A model generated the notes under the pieces. It made no database searches. It saw only the letters and a list, made by a program, of their open reading frames with translations, and was not told where the DNA came from. From the NCBI GenBank assembly GCA_001632425.1, contig KV425553.1:167068-231067 (forward strand): a DNA stretch of 64,000 nucleotides. The letters are read 5' to 3'. Positions 53,208 through 64,000 of the stretch are shown piece after piece; position 1 is the first letter of the stretch, and the number at the start of each line of letters is the position of its first letter. The translations under genes and the position numbers were made by a program. The stretch is from Neolentinus lepideus HHB14362 ss-1 (Eukaryota > Basidiomycota > Agaricomycetes > Gloeophyllales > Gloeophyllaceae).

Positions 53208-54073
53208 TCACATCTCTCTCACTATCGTGGAAGCCGAAGCCGATGTCAACCAAGACCAGGTCATGGCAGCGGGAGTACATACCTCTTAGCACGAAGTTGG
53301 CCAGGATGGCGCAGAAGAGAGCGACACTGATCAATATAGGTCCCCAGATTTGGTCTATGAGTACGAGTGAACATTGAATAACTCCAAGGACACATATGTT
53401 TAAACAGACCAAAATGACCGGGATCTCGTCTCCGAATCAAAGTAATCCGGTATTGATATAGAATGCCTCCATAGATCTAGAGGAATCCACAGAACGTTGA
53501 GACGGAGCCACGATCTCAGAGAAGTTTCTACTCACCACTATGGTGATGCTGATGGCTGCGTATACGTAGGCAAAGTTCCTAGCAATTTCATCTCTCGACG
53601 TGTTGAACAAGGCCAAGGAAAAGGTGCCCATGATCATCGCGATGTTCAGATACGAGACCCATGCTATACTGACCGCTAAGCGTCGAGCAGTGCCCTTGAT
53701 GTTTTCAGCACTCACTTCGTTCATTGGCGAACCATACTTTCCCCTCCACTTTGATCGGCGTAGAAATCTTCTTCGGTACTCGCACCTGCGGAGGAACCGA
53801 GTTGATAGCATGATAGTCTCGCACAGTAGGAGGCAGGCCACTTTCATCCTGCTCAGTATCCGGAATGTGATCTGCCCGAGTATAGCGCGCAGCTCTTTTG
53901 GGCCTCTTCGGCAGCGAAGCCAAAGCCGAAGGAGAGAACGGCGAAAGGAGGTCGCTCATAGCATACCAGGATCTGCGGATAATAGAATCCCGATGCACGT
54001 CGTGGGCGCCATTGCCATTTGGAGGCCGTAATCGGACGCCGTTAATGTCAGTGCCGTCCGTCGTTGAGGCCAT
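53208..54073 (-). CDS. DUF202 / VTC1-type membrane protein
   Basis: A three-TM membrane protein of the family that includes the Vtc1 subunit of the vacuolar polyphosphate polymerase and the TM domain of Vtc4. The N-terminal half is hydrophilic (start MASTTDGTDINGVRLRPP). The signature VEGKVWFANERTWVSYLN is completed across the first intron (near 53710). TM1 is NIAMIMGTFSLALF, TM2 is FAYVYAAISITIV, then YRITLIRRRDPGHFDQIWGP, and TM3 is ILISVALFCAILANFVLR. The last exon is only a few codons (VREM, stop at 53208). Four exons. An in-frame ATG at 54181 would add 36 residues. Divergent from the DnaJ gene (ATG 54350), possibly sharing a promoter. Confidence 0.78.
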
Positions 54074-54349
54074 TGTCGTCGACGGGCCCAGTAGCGAAGA
54101 GGGGGTTGAGAAAGGGCGGGCAATTGCCACCAGCCATGCCAGGAAAGGAAAGAGGCGGGAGGGCGGGAAAGTTGACGTCAATTGGGATTAGAACAGCATC
54201 TTCTAGGTCGTTCTGGTATGTCCCCCAGCCACATCGTCAGTTCCGGTGTGCAGGATGTCCCACTTTATATTACCGTCTGCGCGTCGTCGCTCTTGTTACA
54301 TACTACCATCCACTAAAAGACATTATTGTCTTCCTGAAATACTGCCAAA

Positions 54350-55652
54350 ATGGGAGCCGACTACTACAAGCTTTTGGGTTTGAGCAAGGATGCTAGCGAC
54401 GATGATATCAAGCGAGCCTACAAGAAGATGGTGAGTAGCAGACACAACACATGTCGAGCATGTTGATGACAACTGCTTCTCTTTTAGGCGCTGAAATGGC
54501 ATCCAGATCGGAATGCGGGTTCTGAGGATGCGTCGAAGAAGTTCCAACAGGCGAGTACAAATGAGAAGCTTCTCCATTTTGCACACAGATCACTGACGTA
54601 TTCTCTTGCAGATATCCGAGGCCTTCGAAGTCCTAAGTGACAAGAACAAGAGAGCTGTGTACGATCAGTTCGGTGAAGAGGGCCTCAAGGGCGGAGGACC
54701 TCAACCATCAGGGGGCGCAGGCGCCGGTGGCTTTCCTGGTGGCTTTAGCGGATTTCCAGGTGGCGGAGGTACGACGTTCACGTTCACGTCAGGTCCGGGA
54801 GGATTTGGCGGTGGACGAGGCGGGTTCTCCCCGACAGACCCTAACAAGATATTCGAGTAAGTATCATTTCTACACGGAGTCTCATGCCAGCTGCCAACTT
54901 TTTGATATAGACAATTCTTTGGTGGCCTAGGAGGTGGAGGCTTTGGCGGCGTGCGGAGTATGAACGGCATGTTCGGCGGCGCGGGCGACGAAGACGACGA
55001 TATGTCCGGCTTTGGCGGCTTCAGTGGGATGCCAGGCGGGATGGGTGGGTTCGGCCGCCGGACATCAGCACGACCCAGCCCTAGTAGTCGCCCAGCATCC
55101 TCAGGGCCCACGCAGTCATCAGAAATCACGAGACCACTAAAGATCTCTCTAGAAGACCTGTACAACGGCGCTTCCAAGCACGTCAAGGTCGGCCGGCGGT
55201 TACTGAGCGGCGGGACGGAGGACAAGGTGCTCGAGATCCAGGTCATGCCCGGCTGGAAGAGCGGAACTAAAGTCCGCTTCGCGCGTGCGGGTAATGAGCA
55301 GCCGGACGGAGAGGCGCAGGATTTGGTGTTTGTCGTGGAGGAGAAGCCGCACGACCGGTTTACGCGTAATAACGACGACTTGGAGACGACGGTGAAGATA
55401 CCGCTCGTTGACGCCTTAACAGGAACTGGTGGGACCAAAACTGTCGAGGCGTTGGATGGAAGGAAGATCCAGGTCCCTGTGCCCGGCACGATTGTCAAGC
55501 CCAACTCCGTGACGAAGGTGCCCAATGAGGGTATGCCAATACGGAAGCAGGGGGGGAAGAAGAAGGGTGACCTACTGGTGAAGTGGGATGTTGTTTTCCC
55601 AGACCGATTAACCACAGCACAGAAGGAGGGAGTCAGGAAGGTATTGGGATGA
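54350..55652 (+). CDS. Class II (type B) Hsp40/DnaJ co-chaperone, Sis1-like
   Basis: Stimulates Hsp70 ATPase and delivers unfolded clients. Four exons (54350-54430, 54488-54550, 54612-54856, 54911-55652) give 376 residues. The J domain at residues 1-70 has the HPD tripeptide in KWHPDRN and ends [12 protein letters not shown] long Gly/Phe-rich region with GGGGFGG and GGMGG repeats follows. Two C-terminal beta domains ([42 protein letters not shown]) end in a dimerisation region. There is no zinc-finger domain, which makes it class II. The second intron has a GC donor (GCGAGT at 54551). The 3' part of this gene is copied as a broken pseudogene at 58051-60209. Confidence 0.93.
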
Positions 55653-56049
55653 GCAACCCACTGCTCGCTACTCGCAAGTTTTTATTTACTCTGTTAAGGA
55701 CTTGTCACTGTATACCATTGTAATGATATCTCACTGCATCATATGTACTCTGCATGATTTCATCATTATCGCAATTTGGTTTAGTCACAGCGATGATCGA
55801 GCCCAGGATAGTTGACGCCAAATTGTCACATACCTAACTTTAAAAGTTCGAATTTACTATATCCAAGGGTAGACGACTCCGGATGCACTCAACACACTAA
55901 GAATCGCTACCCCGCTGGAGATCTTAACTTGTGATATTTTCATCGGAGGCGTGGAATGCTACATGCTATGACCCTTCTACAAGCGACGGTGATAAACGAA
56001 TGGAAAAATGTCCATGACTAATTAATTCCACTCGAGCCCCATACACATA
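55653..56049. other. Convergent intergenic segment
   Basis: DnaJ 3' UTR-like sequence; the first 70 bp recur at 60140-60209. No gene. Confidence 0.45.
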
Positions 56050-57429
56050 TCATACATTAGCATCCCGTTCAATAATTCTGTGCTCCCTGTCAAATTCCAA
56101 CGACTCTCCATATTCAGGTGGAGGCATGCTTTCCATCTCCCACAGCAAATTCGTACGTTCTTGTCTGAGTCGTTCCATCTCCGCCTGCATCGCTGCAATC
56201 TCGTCCCTGAGGCGCCTATTTTCTTCACGTGCAGCACTTGTAGTGTGGACGCTTTGCAACCTACGAACAGAACCGTCCTTTTGCTGCAATGTGGCGACAG
56301 TCCGCTCGTATCTGAGCAGCTGCCTCTTTATCTCCGCTTCCCTCATGCTTGCCGCAGTAACGGGTCGCGCAAGGGGACTAGGGCACGGATGCCCTCCCGG
56401 AGAAGTAAGGGACAAAGCGCTGGGACTGGTACTTGTCGTACTGTCAGGCAAGATATCAGGTCTGACGGGCGATTGATTGATCAAGGAGGGGTAGGCAGGT
56501 AGTGACTGTTGGGAAATGGAGGCGTAGAACGGGTTGTTGGCATCTTCGATCCGTTTCGTCTGTCTCCGTCTTCTCAGAAACCACACGAGTGCGACCGCAA
56601 GAAGCAACAATGCAACGCCGCCTAAAGTCGCGCCTGAAATAATTCCCGCATTGCTTGAACCTCCCCGAGAGGAGGGATCTGCAGTAGCTGAACTTGTTGA
56701 ACTTGTAGAGGATGGCGAGCTTGAGGATGTAATGGGGGACGTGCTCGTATCCTGGAATCTATCAGATGGTCAGACCTTCATAAGCAGCAGGAAAGTGATA
56801 GCATCAAGGCTACTCACAAGTAAGCTGCGTAGTCAAACAACACCAGGGAATCATTGTTTTCTGCCGCAGACATAGTGAATTGATGTAGCCCGTTCGGAAT
56901 GGAGCTGTTAGAGTAAACCGACACATTGTACTGAAACGGAGGTGCGGTCGGGTCTGGAGAATGGGTAAAGGGTGGGCCTACAGTGTCCCCATCCAGAGTA
57001 AAGGTCAGACTTGTATTGGTAGTGTATCCTATCTGATTGTCCATGATGCAGTATACATTGAGGGCGCTGCCTAATCAAGAAAGGTAAAGGCCGACCAAAG
57101 ATTAAGACATTCTTAAACATACCCGTGAAGTTGAAGGAGATGGACAACGGTTGTGTATCATTGGAATGGAAGGTTCCATCATGCCAAGATCCTTGGAACG
57201 CGGAATTCTTGTCGGGCTGAGCGAAACAGATAGAACAATCCTGTCCAGGTGACCATTTGTCTGTGGGACTGTAGGTGGGCATCAAGCCCGTGTATGGATC
57301 GCCATTGCCGTCATCCATGTAGCGCCAGGTTTGACCACGTACGCCTAGAACGACATAGGCAGCGAGGAACTGAAGTAGAAGATAGTACCAGGATAGTTGG
57401 ACCCCTCGATCCCTAGGCTCGAGAGTCAT
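56050..57429 (-). CDS. Single-pass membrane glycoprotein with extracellular beta-rich domain
   Basis: A cell-surface protein of a type common in Agaricomycetes but uncharacterised. The N-terminal signal anchor/peptide (WYYLLLQFLAAYVVLGVRG) precedes an ectodomain with WRYMDDGNGDPYTG, CSICFAQPDKNSAFQGSWHD, several N-glycosylation sequons (NDT, NFT, NTS, NVS, NSS) and a jelly-roll-like pattern. A Ser/Thr linker leads to a TM helix (GATLGGVALLLLAVALVWFL) followed by RRRR. The cytoplasmic tail carries an NPFYASISQQS motif and a coiled coil (EENRRLRDEIAAMQAEMERL). Three exons; introns near 57070-57123 and 56760-56815. Possibly a wall-sensing protein; that is inference. Confidence 0.75.
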
Positions 57430-57751
57430 AATTCAGTTCGCATAACAAACGCCAAGAGTCGAACGACCTGGACGTGAGTCGAAACAAAGGAAGGAGGTAC
57501 AAAGGGTGGAGTTGGAGAAACGAAGGATAGATGTCGAAACAAAAAGTGAACACCGCGGAAAACCTGACGGCTGGTGACACTATTCCCATCACGGCCAGAA
57601 GGGCAGTGTATGTAATGCGGCTGCAGGATTGATCAGACAAAATAGTGGACTGCAATGATGGGAAGCGGCTCACGCGCCCTGAAGATCCACGCGAGTGATG
57701 GCTTGATGCATTTGATCTCAGACTATATGATTGGCTTTTTGTTCGCCTGGA

Positions 57752-57910
57752 TTTCTCATAATGCATAAGGTTGGGACCGGCCATTTCTTATGCATAATGA
57801 GATCTTATGCATTAGTGGGTCGCACTTACGGTTTCAACAAGCGTTTGGGCCCGGGAAGTCCTTATGCGTTACGAGGTATCATGCATTATCAGCTCATGCA
57901 TTATGAGAAA
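57752..57910. repeat. Short foldback element with 15-bp inverted ends
   Basis: TTTCTCATAATGCAT at 57752-57766 is repeated exactly in inverse orientation at 57896-57910. The interior holds further ttatgcat/atgcataa motifs. It resembles a 159-bp MITE; no clear target-site duplication. Confidence 0.55.
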
Positions 57911-58050
57911 CTTAACTGTACGCTGTCTGGTCGTGCAGAAAGCCACTGGTTCCACATCACGTGATGGTCCTGTACTGTAACTGTGGCCACGGTCCGGGTC
58001 TTGCGGGTGGTGCCTATCAATTCCCCAACCTATATTAGTATATAATAAGG

Positions 58051-60209
58051 TTCGCTTTGCGCGTAGTGAGCTGTAGTGAGCAGCCGGACGGAGAGGCGAA
58101 GCCGCACGACCGGTTCACGAGGAAAAACGGCGACTTGGAGCCGACGGTGAAGCTAGTTGACGCCTTAACAGGAACTGGTGGGACGAAGACCGTCGAGGTG
58201 CTTGATGGAAGGAAGATCCAGATCCCTGTGCCCAGCCCAACTCAACTCCGTGATGAAAGTGCCCAGTGAGGGTATGCTGATACGGAAGCAGGGTGGAAAG
58301 AACAAGGGTGACCTGGTGGTGAAGTGGGATGTTGTTTTCCCAGGGTACCGACTAACTACAGCACAGAAGGTAGGCTAGTGTATATTATGGATAGCGCTGG
58401 CAGTAGCCTGCCAAAATCTCTTTTTGGTACATTTCCCACACAGCCACTGCCCTAATCCGCGCAACTCTTGCCGGATTGGGTACTGAGCGTGTCTGAGCCC
58501 TCTCAAACTGCATGTAACGTGTCCTCTGTACGACTGTTGGCTGGCTACATACTCTATAATATATTTTCTGGTTTTACTGATGGACTTGTCTCCTCTGGAA
58601 GTACCTTGTCTCGAAGTTGATTCTCACGAAAGGTACATACTGTCAGAGACCTAGTAGTCGGACACCCTACACTGTATGCCTTGCCCTACCTGCTATATCC
58701 CTCGTATCAGTTCCATTCCACCTGCAAAATGTCGGCATACATTGTGTCTATCATTCCCAAGTAGCTCTGTATTTTTGTGTACAATACAGCTGAGTGTAGA
58801 AATATTCTATTTTTGTCATAGCCTTTGGAGCAAAGGACTATGTACTCGGACAGCGTATATAGCACCTGTTTCTGCATCCCAACCCAGCCTTAAACTTTGC
58901 ATACCATGTCCCCTAATATGCTGGACTATGGTTCAGTACATTTGAGGGATGAATGAGAGCATAAACAGAGGATACAAATTGTGCCCAAACCCCAATATCA
59001 TGCAAGCTGAGGAACATTCAGGTTGTATCTGCTGCAGGACACAGCTACTCTCATCCTAATGCTACTTAGACTTCATCATTTAGGTCAGATAGATGATACA
59101 CACAGCCCAAATGAGCCAATCCCCAACTGACATCAACATCTTCCTTTTAGTTTTTTACCCCTCCACTTCTGCTGCAGATGCACCTTGACCCAGGTCCGCA
59201 ATCCCCCACCGCACTGACAAAATTAATGAAAAAATACCTTTGAGTACCTTCACTATATCTCAAACCACTCACATAGCTTCTTGAGGCCAGCAGTCAGAGA
59301 GGACACAATAAGAGGCTTTGAAGTCGGGGAGGTCCAGTTGACTGACATTTCACAAGTGGCCATCTTGTCGGCCTCATAACGATGATAAATGGAGATCAAT
59401 TTTGTTGTTCAGAGTCTCGTATGAGAGCCAAGATCATGTAGAATTGAATAGAGTGTACCCGGAGACAGCACGACGCCATGGTGGATGGCGAGAATAAGAG
59501 GACTGTAGAAGGTGGCGGCGCGCAGAACGCGAAACATCAAAAACGGAGAACTCCGACAGCGACGCTGACGATAACTCGGTCAGTTTTCAGCGTTTCCTCG
59601 TAAAACTTAGCAGAAGTGTTCACTCGAACTATAGCTTTCAAATGATATATAAATTGCAGTCTAATATTAGCTAAGGAGCGAGCAAAAGCCCACTGTCCGA
59701 GTAGGCAGTGTGTCCGACTACCTGATCCGCGACAGTAATACATGACAATCGTCGCTCGAGAGCTCGAGAGTCGCACGACTTAAGGTCGACACAGCGTTCG
59801 AGATACGAAATGACTGATGGCAGGTCATATATATGCAGGCCCAGGAATCACGTCCATTGCCATTACTGATAGATACGTATTCGCATACATGCTTCTCGTA
59901 ACACTGGCCGGGGCCGCCGGGCTGTTGTCCGCCTCGCTGCCGTGAAGCTTTCCCCTAATATACGCTCGCTCACTGTACGTGCGCACCTCGATGTCACTAT
60001 GGTCTAGTGAAGTAATATCCTAAGGAGGATTTGGAGTCGTCCAGAATCCCTGTGAACCCCGTTGCTCGCCTACTCAGGTTCACTGAGGAGACGTCGCTAG
60101 CAAGTCTACACAGAAGGAGGGAGTCAGGAAGGTATTGGGATAAGCAATCTACTGTGCGCTATTCGCAAGTTTTTATTCACTATGTTAAGGACTTGTCATT
60201 GTATACCAC
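58051..60209 (+). pseudogene. Copy of the DnaJ 3' end, internally deleted and split by a transposon
   Basis: 58051-58370 matches the C-terminal-domain exon of the nearby DnaJ gene (from the codons for VRFARAGNE to TTAQK), with several deletions, frameshifts and early stops. The remainder, including the final codons and about 60 bp of 3' UTR, continues at 60109-60209 after a 1738-bp insertion. It carries only sequence from the last exon and UTR, so it is a partial segmental copy, not a working gene. Confidence 0.9.
58371..60108. mobile_element. hAT-like insertion (1738 bp) inside the DnaJ pseudogene
   Basis: The pseudogene sequence cacagaagg appears at both borders (58362-58370 and 60109-60117), while the parent gene has it once. 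The element begins TAGGCTAGTG and ends CTAGCAAGTCTA, whose reverse complement begins TAGACTTGCTAG; this fits short, imperfect hAT-type ends (TAGRCT). The duplication reads as 9 bp, or 8 bp plus one chance match. No transposase-like frame was found inside, so it is non-autonomous or degenerate. Confidence 0.8.
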
Positions 60210-61547
60210 TAGAGCGCATTTGCAGCGCCCAAACGGCCAATTTTATTCAGAAATTTGGAACTTCCGATTCATAAAAACGGAATGCCGTAACCGAGGGTCA
60301 ATTGTTGCAAAGACTTGCCCATAGCACTCGCGTTTTCCACTCTTTCGACTTCGTTTTTTTCAGAGATGAAATGTCGATACATACGACTCTGATGCCTCCA
60401 AGAATGGTCTTGATACGCTGAGCTTTGGAGGAAACCGAGCATCAGTGAAACATCAGTTGCGCTATTTTTAGCCATCACTCGCGGTTGATCCCAAAAATAG
60501 GAACTCTCTTTCACAACACTTTTGAGCAGTGTTGTGCCGGTTCGCAACTAGTTGATGTCGGTTGACGAAACCGTCAACTGGGCAACTAGTTGACGCCCAT
60601 TTTTGGTCACCAAACCGGGCAACTGTGGCGCTGGTTACCCACGGCCTATGTATTACCTCGAATAACACAATAAAATGTATTATATACCTAGCATAGCATG
60701 TGTAGACTCCTAGACTCGTCACCAATCCAGCACGCAATGCACGCGTCTTCCCGAAAAGACAGGAGAGAAGGAAGAGGCGAGCTTGCGAGCGGACTGGGCC
60801 AATCCGGCGGTCACACAGCCTAGGGTCACACGGTGTTTGCCGCCAAGCGTGACAACGGACTTGGCGAAATTTCGCTCAATCACTCTTGAATCTGGTGTCA
60901 CATGAGTGTTGCACGAAGGCACTCCTCTCGGTACTTTCTCTGTCATTACTCTATGTACTATATTAGCAATTCTCAATCCAATGTAACTATAAATGTGTCA
61001 CTTAAGATTGTTCAACATCTGTGCATTCACCGAACACATCAAAAGGACCCTCCTTGTCCTCGCGTTGCACTCCTCGAGACGGTATCAAGCGCCAATCGAG
61101 TGTTGTGTGACGGTCCAGCTCGAAATACAAGAGATGCTGCAAGTACAGGAGCTGGATCCTGAACTGCTATATAATATGGCCAGATGAACAGACAAATCAA
61201 TAGATGGAAATATAGTAATAATTCAGTCAGTCTGCCATATTGTACCTGTTAACAAAGAATGGAAACCGGAAGGGCTACTGCTAACGGCGTCGAATTTTGT
61301 CTAAGTCTGAACATACATTTGGCGCAATGTCACGCCACTCACCAAAATACCGTTGAATTGGCCCAGCCGCTTCGCAAGTCGACCGAGTTCCATGAGAGGA
61401 GCTTCAATTGAGAAGTGGCAAGCCTATGCAATAGAGGGCTTGTGGAGAGCCGGACAGGAGCAGCGCAGGGTATGCCATCTCAATGTACTGAATAAAAGGC
61501 ATAAAATAGGCACTATTTTTAGGCTATAAACGACCTTTGCGAAGACG
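60210..61547. other. Intergenic, no supported gene
   Basis: Several short frames on both strands, none convincing. At 60540-60610 there is a cluster of CAACTAGTTG/GTTGAC palindromes that looks like the subterminal part of a transposon, but no matching second end was found. Confidence 0.4.
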
Positions 61548-61945
61548 TGTAGTTGTCTGTAGCACGACAACAGTAGCTCAGCTCAGCACGTCTTTCGGGA
61601 CAATGCAAAGATAATGTATTACCTGTAGCACAACAACAGTAGCTACAGGTTACAAGTAAGCAAACAATGAACGAATGAACGGATAAAGTGCGCATCTCAC
61701 CTCAGCTCAGCACGTCTTTCGGGACAATGCAAAGATGAGGGCGGCGTACGAGATGCACGCGGTACAAGTACTCTAACAAACATAGATTGAATCTTGGCTT
61801 ATCAAAAGGGTCTTGTCAGAAACTGTCAGATAATGAGGGTGTATGACGACAGAACATGGAAACTGTCAAAGAGATAGGATGTGTCCATAAAAGATATTTG
61901 TTATAGGAAAAGAAGGGGGCTCGGTGCATGTTTGTTCATCCAACA
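61548..61945 (-). repeat. 3' LTR of a Ty1/copia retrotransposon (inner boundary clear, outer boundary approximate)
   Basis: Directly after the polyprotein stop, the minus strand has a polypurine tract GAGGGGGAG (61946-61954) followed by TGTTGG, the canonical start of an LTR. The outer end is set at a CA near 61548 and is approximate. Inside lie two exact copies of a 36-bp direct repeat (ctcagctcagcacgtctttc...) at 61577-61612 and 61701-61736. Confidence 0.7.
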
Positions 61946-61952
61946 CTCCCCC

Positions 61953-64000
61953 TCAAACTGCGCGGAGACCCAGCTCAGCAGCAAAATGTTTGACTTTCAG
62001 AGACGGTAAAGCCTTCGTAAGAGTGTCGGCCACCATGTCGGCAGTGGGGCAGTAAGTGAGGTGAAGTTTGCCCTGCTCGACAACCCAGCGAATGAAATGG
62101 AACCGAACATCGATATGCTTCGAACGGCCGTGATATTGGTGATTTTCGGTGAGCGCGATCGCGGACTGATTGTCGGAAAAGAGGGTGATGGGTCCTTCGA
62201 ACGGTGTGAGTAACTCACCAATAAGGTTCCGCAACCAAAGAGCTTCCTTCGCAGCGTGCGCGGCAGCCACGTATTCACTCTCGGTCGTCGATAATGAGAT
62301 GATTTCTTGTTTCTTCGAACTCCAGGATACAGCACCACCATCAATAAGGAAGGCGTACCCGGATACAGCTTTGCGATCTTCCGCCATACTCCCATCCGCA
62401 TCCGCATAGCCCGATAATTCTTTCCTAGCCCCTCCATACGTCAACCACAGATCCTTCGTACCTTTCAGATACCTGAAAATTCGCTTGACCGCATCCCAAT
62501 GGGCAAGACCAGGCTTGGCGGAGAAACGCGCAAGAGTTGACACCGCAAAGGAGATGTCAGGCAGCATACCGAGAGCAGCATACATCAGTGAACCAATCGC
62601 CTCACGATAAGGTACGTTGCGCATAGCTGCGAACTCCTCATCGGTTGAAGGCGACTGAGCAGATGAGAAATGCAGATGGGGTTCCATTGGCGTGGAAACT
62701 GGCTTCAGCTCATCAAAGTTGAAACGTCGGATGATAGATTCGATATATGAGCGCTGCGAGAGCTGGACTGTTCCCACATCGCGATCGCGACGTACTTCAA
62801 TCCCAAGCAGCCAATGCAGCTCACCAAGATCTGTAACCTCAACATGCTCGCATAGCCCTGCCTTAAAACTGTCCACCAGTCCGATCGTTGTTGCTGCTAT
62901 GGTACAGTCATCCACATGCACAACAACGATGATCAATCCCTTTTCATCCCTTCGGTAGAAAACGGCCTGATCAACTTCAGAGCGAGACAGGCCAAGTTTG
63001 TCGACAAAGATAGAGGTCAACTTCTGGTACCAGCGGCGGCCAGACTGCTTCAAGCCATAGATTGTCTTGTGCAGCCGTAAGACTTTGCCGTCAGAGTTCG
63101 GTAACGGGTAACCAGGAGGCTGTCGCATATACAGAACCTCAGAGTCAGTGAGCTCTCCGTTCAGATAGGCGCCTTTGATGTCAACCTGGTGAAGCTCCCA
63201 GTTGTTGCCTGCAGCAAGAGCGAGAACAGTTCGAATAGATGCAAGCATAGCCACAGGTGCAAACGTGTCAAAATAATCAACACCGGGGACTTGGCTGAAA
63301 CCCTGCGCAACAAGGCGTGCTTTGTGACGCGCAATGTGACCCTTTGCGTCCTTTTTCGCGTGAAATACCCATTTCGAACTGATGACATTTGCTCCCTCAG
63401 GCGGTGTTTCAAGCGACCAAGTGCCAGCGCTATCCAAGGTATCAAGCTCCTCAAAAATAGCATCCTCCCAGCGGAGCCAATCCGGGCGCTTTCTCGCCTC
63501 ATGAAGATCTCGTGGGTCAAGGGCTTCAACCTCGCTCGTTTCGGCTACCAAGGCATACTCGACTCCCCCTGCCTCATCGCCCTCATCCGGCACATCCTCG
63601 ATCGTTACGGAACGACTTGGGACTTGCAAACCAACTGGTACAGAAGGATCTGCAGGCTTCGCGGAGGTGCTACCCTCTCCGGAAGTCAAATCACGTACGT
63701 ATCGCGACGGCTTTCAATCACGTTTCGGACGTTCTACAGGCTCGGATAGCGGGCGCTTTGTGCGCGCTCTATGTGCAAGTACTGGAGCAGGGGCGGGATC
63801 AAGGACAGGCTCGGTTTCGAGTTTTTTGAGTGGCTGGTTCGACGGGGATGATACGTCTGGGTTAGGGTCTTCAGGCTTAGCATCGGTAAGTGATTCTTTC
63901 GGCGGTGGAGGCATTTCGCTAATGACTTCGAAATCCTCGCTACTCTCCCCCTCGAAATGATCTTCAGCCACCGCCGTGTCATCAAAGTACACATTCCGCT
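61953..64000 (-). mobile_element. Ty1/copia polyprotein, C-terminal part (reverse transcriptase and RNase H), continues beyond window
   Basis: From the right window edge the minus strand encodes an acidic, Pro-rich linker, then RPDWLRWEDAIFEELDTL, WVFHAKKDAKGHIARHKARL (RT start), VDIKGAYLNGEL, GLKQSGRRWYQKL, and the RT active site VVVHVDDCTI. The RNase H part includes GYADADGSMAEDRKAVSG, LSTTESEYVAAAHAAKEALW and SKHIDVRFHFIR. It ends LGLRAV at 61953. An in-frame TGA at about 63714 sits where KPSRYVRD-type sequence continues; CGA to TGA is the simplest explanation. So this copy is probably inactive. Gag, protease and integrase lie outside the window. Confidence 0.92.

Noticed and set aside
53705..54181. 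Upstream ATG at 54181 for the DUF202 protein
   Set aside because: It would add 36 residues with a hydrophobic stretch not expected in the family; the ATG at 54073 was preferred, though not excluded by sequence alone.
54701..55615. 304-codon minus-strand frame opposite the DnaJ gene
   Set aside because: Antisense of the Gly-rich DnaJ exon; Pro-rich nonsense composition.
60531..60620. CAGTGTTGTGCCGGTTCG with CAACTAGTTG palindromes, looking like a hAT end
   Set aside because: No matching inverted end or 8-bp duplication could be found nearby, so it is not called as an element.

Overview
This is nuclear DNA of a filamentous basidiomycete, most likely a wood-decaying Agaricomycete. Genes are dense, lie on both strands and are cut by many short (about 50-70 bp) GT-AG introns. 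The protein set is fungal: ERG3 sterol C5-desaturase, homoaconitase, acetohydroxyacid reductoisomerase, a BioD-BioA fusion, VPS34, DBP5 and SDE2. Two secreted wood- or cell-wall-active enzymes (a GH30 galactanase/glucanase-like enzyme and a CE15 glucuronoyl esterase) point to lignocellulose degradation. No rRNA, tRNA or CRISPR was recognised.

Layout. 1-433 is the 3' end of an unknown gene, followed by about 3.3 kb with no convincing gene. 3.8-9.7 kb holds ERG3, GH30 (minus) and SDE2, with a hAT-type MITE between the last two. 10.7-17.9 kb holds a flavin monooxygenase (possibly decaying), a TA-flanked MITE, a C2H2 zinc-finger gene (minus) with a second non-autonomous hAT element in its promoter, and CE15. 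19.0-25.1 kb is metabolic: homoaconitase (lysine), trimethyllysine dioxygenase (carnitine, minus) and ILV5 (valine/isoleucine).

25.0-45.6 kb is the most striking part, a large inverted duplication. Two arms of about 6 kb each carry two intact copies of a single-exon MDR oxidoreductase, giving four copies in all: two on the minus strand, two on the plus. They flank an 8 kb spacer with VPS34, BioD-BioA, a Nudix hydrolase and a small hydrophobic protein gene. Copies of the 3' tail of ILV5 and a fragment of VPS34 mark the recombination joints, so the order of events can be inferred. A 556-bp TA-flanked transposon sits in one arm only, and its empty site is preserved in the others.

45.8-64 kb holds a very small cysteine-rich secreted peptide gene with micro-exons, a second member of the small hydrophobic family, DBP5, an NTF2-like protein, a DUF202/VTC1-type membrane protein divergent from a class II DnaJ, and a single-pass membrane glycoprotein. 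These are followed by a DnaJ pseudogene fragment split by a 1.7-kb hAT-like insertion with target-site duplication, and the 3' part of a Ty1/copia retrotransposon running off the right edge.

Most genes are unrelated housekeeping functions. What ties the window together is genome dynamics: at least three hAT-like and two TA-type insertions, an LTR element, and a young segmental amplification of one oxidoreductase. Exon boundaries were inferred by eye from splice consensus and protein-family continuity.
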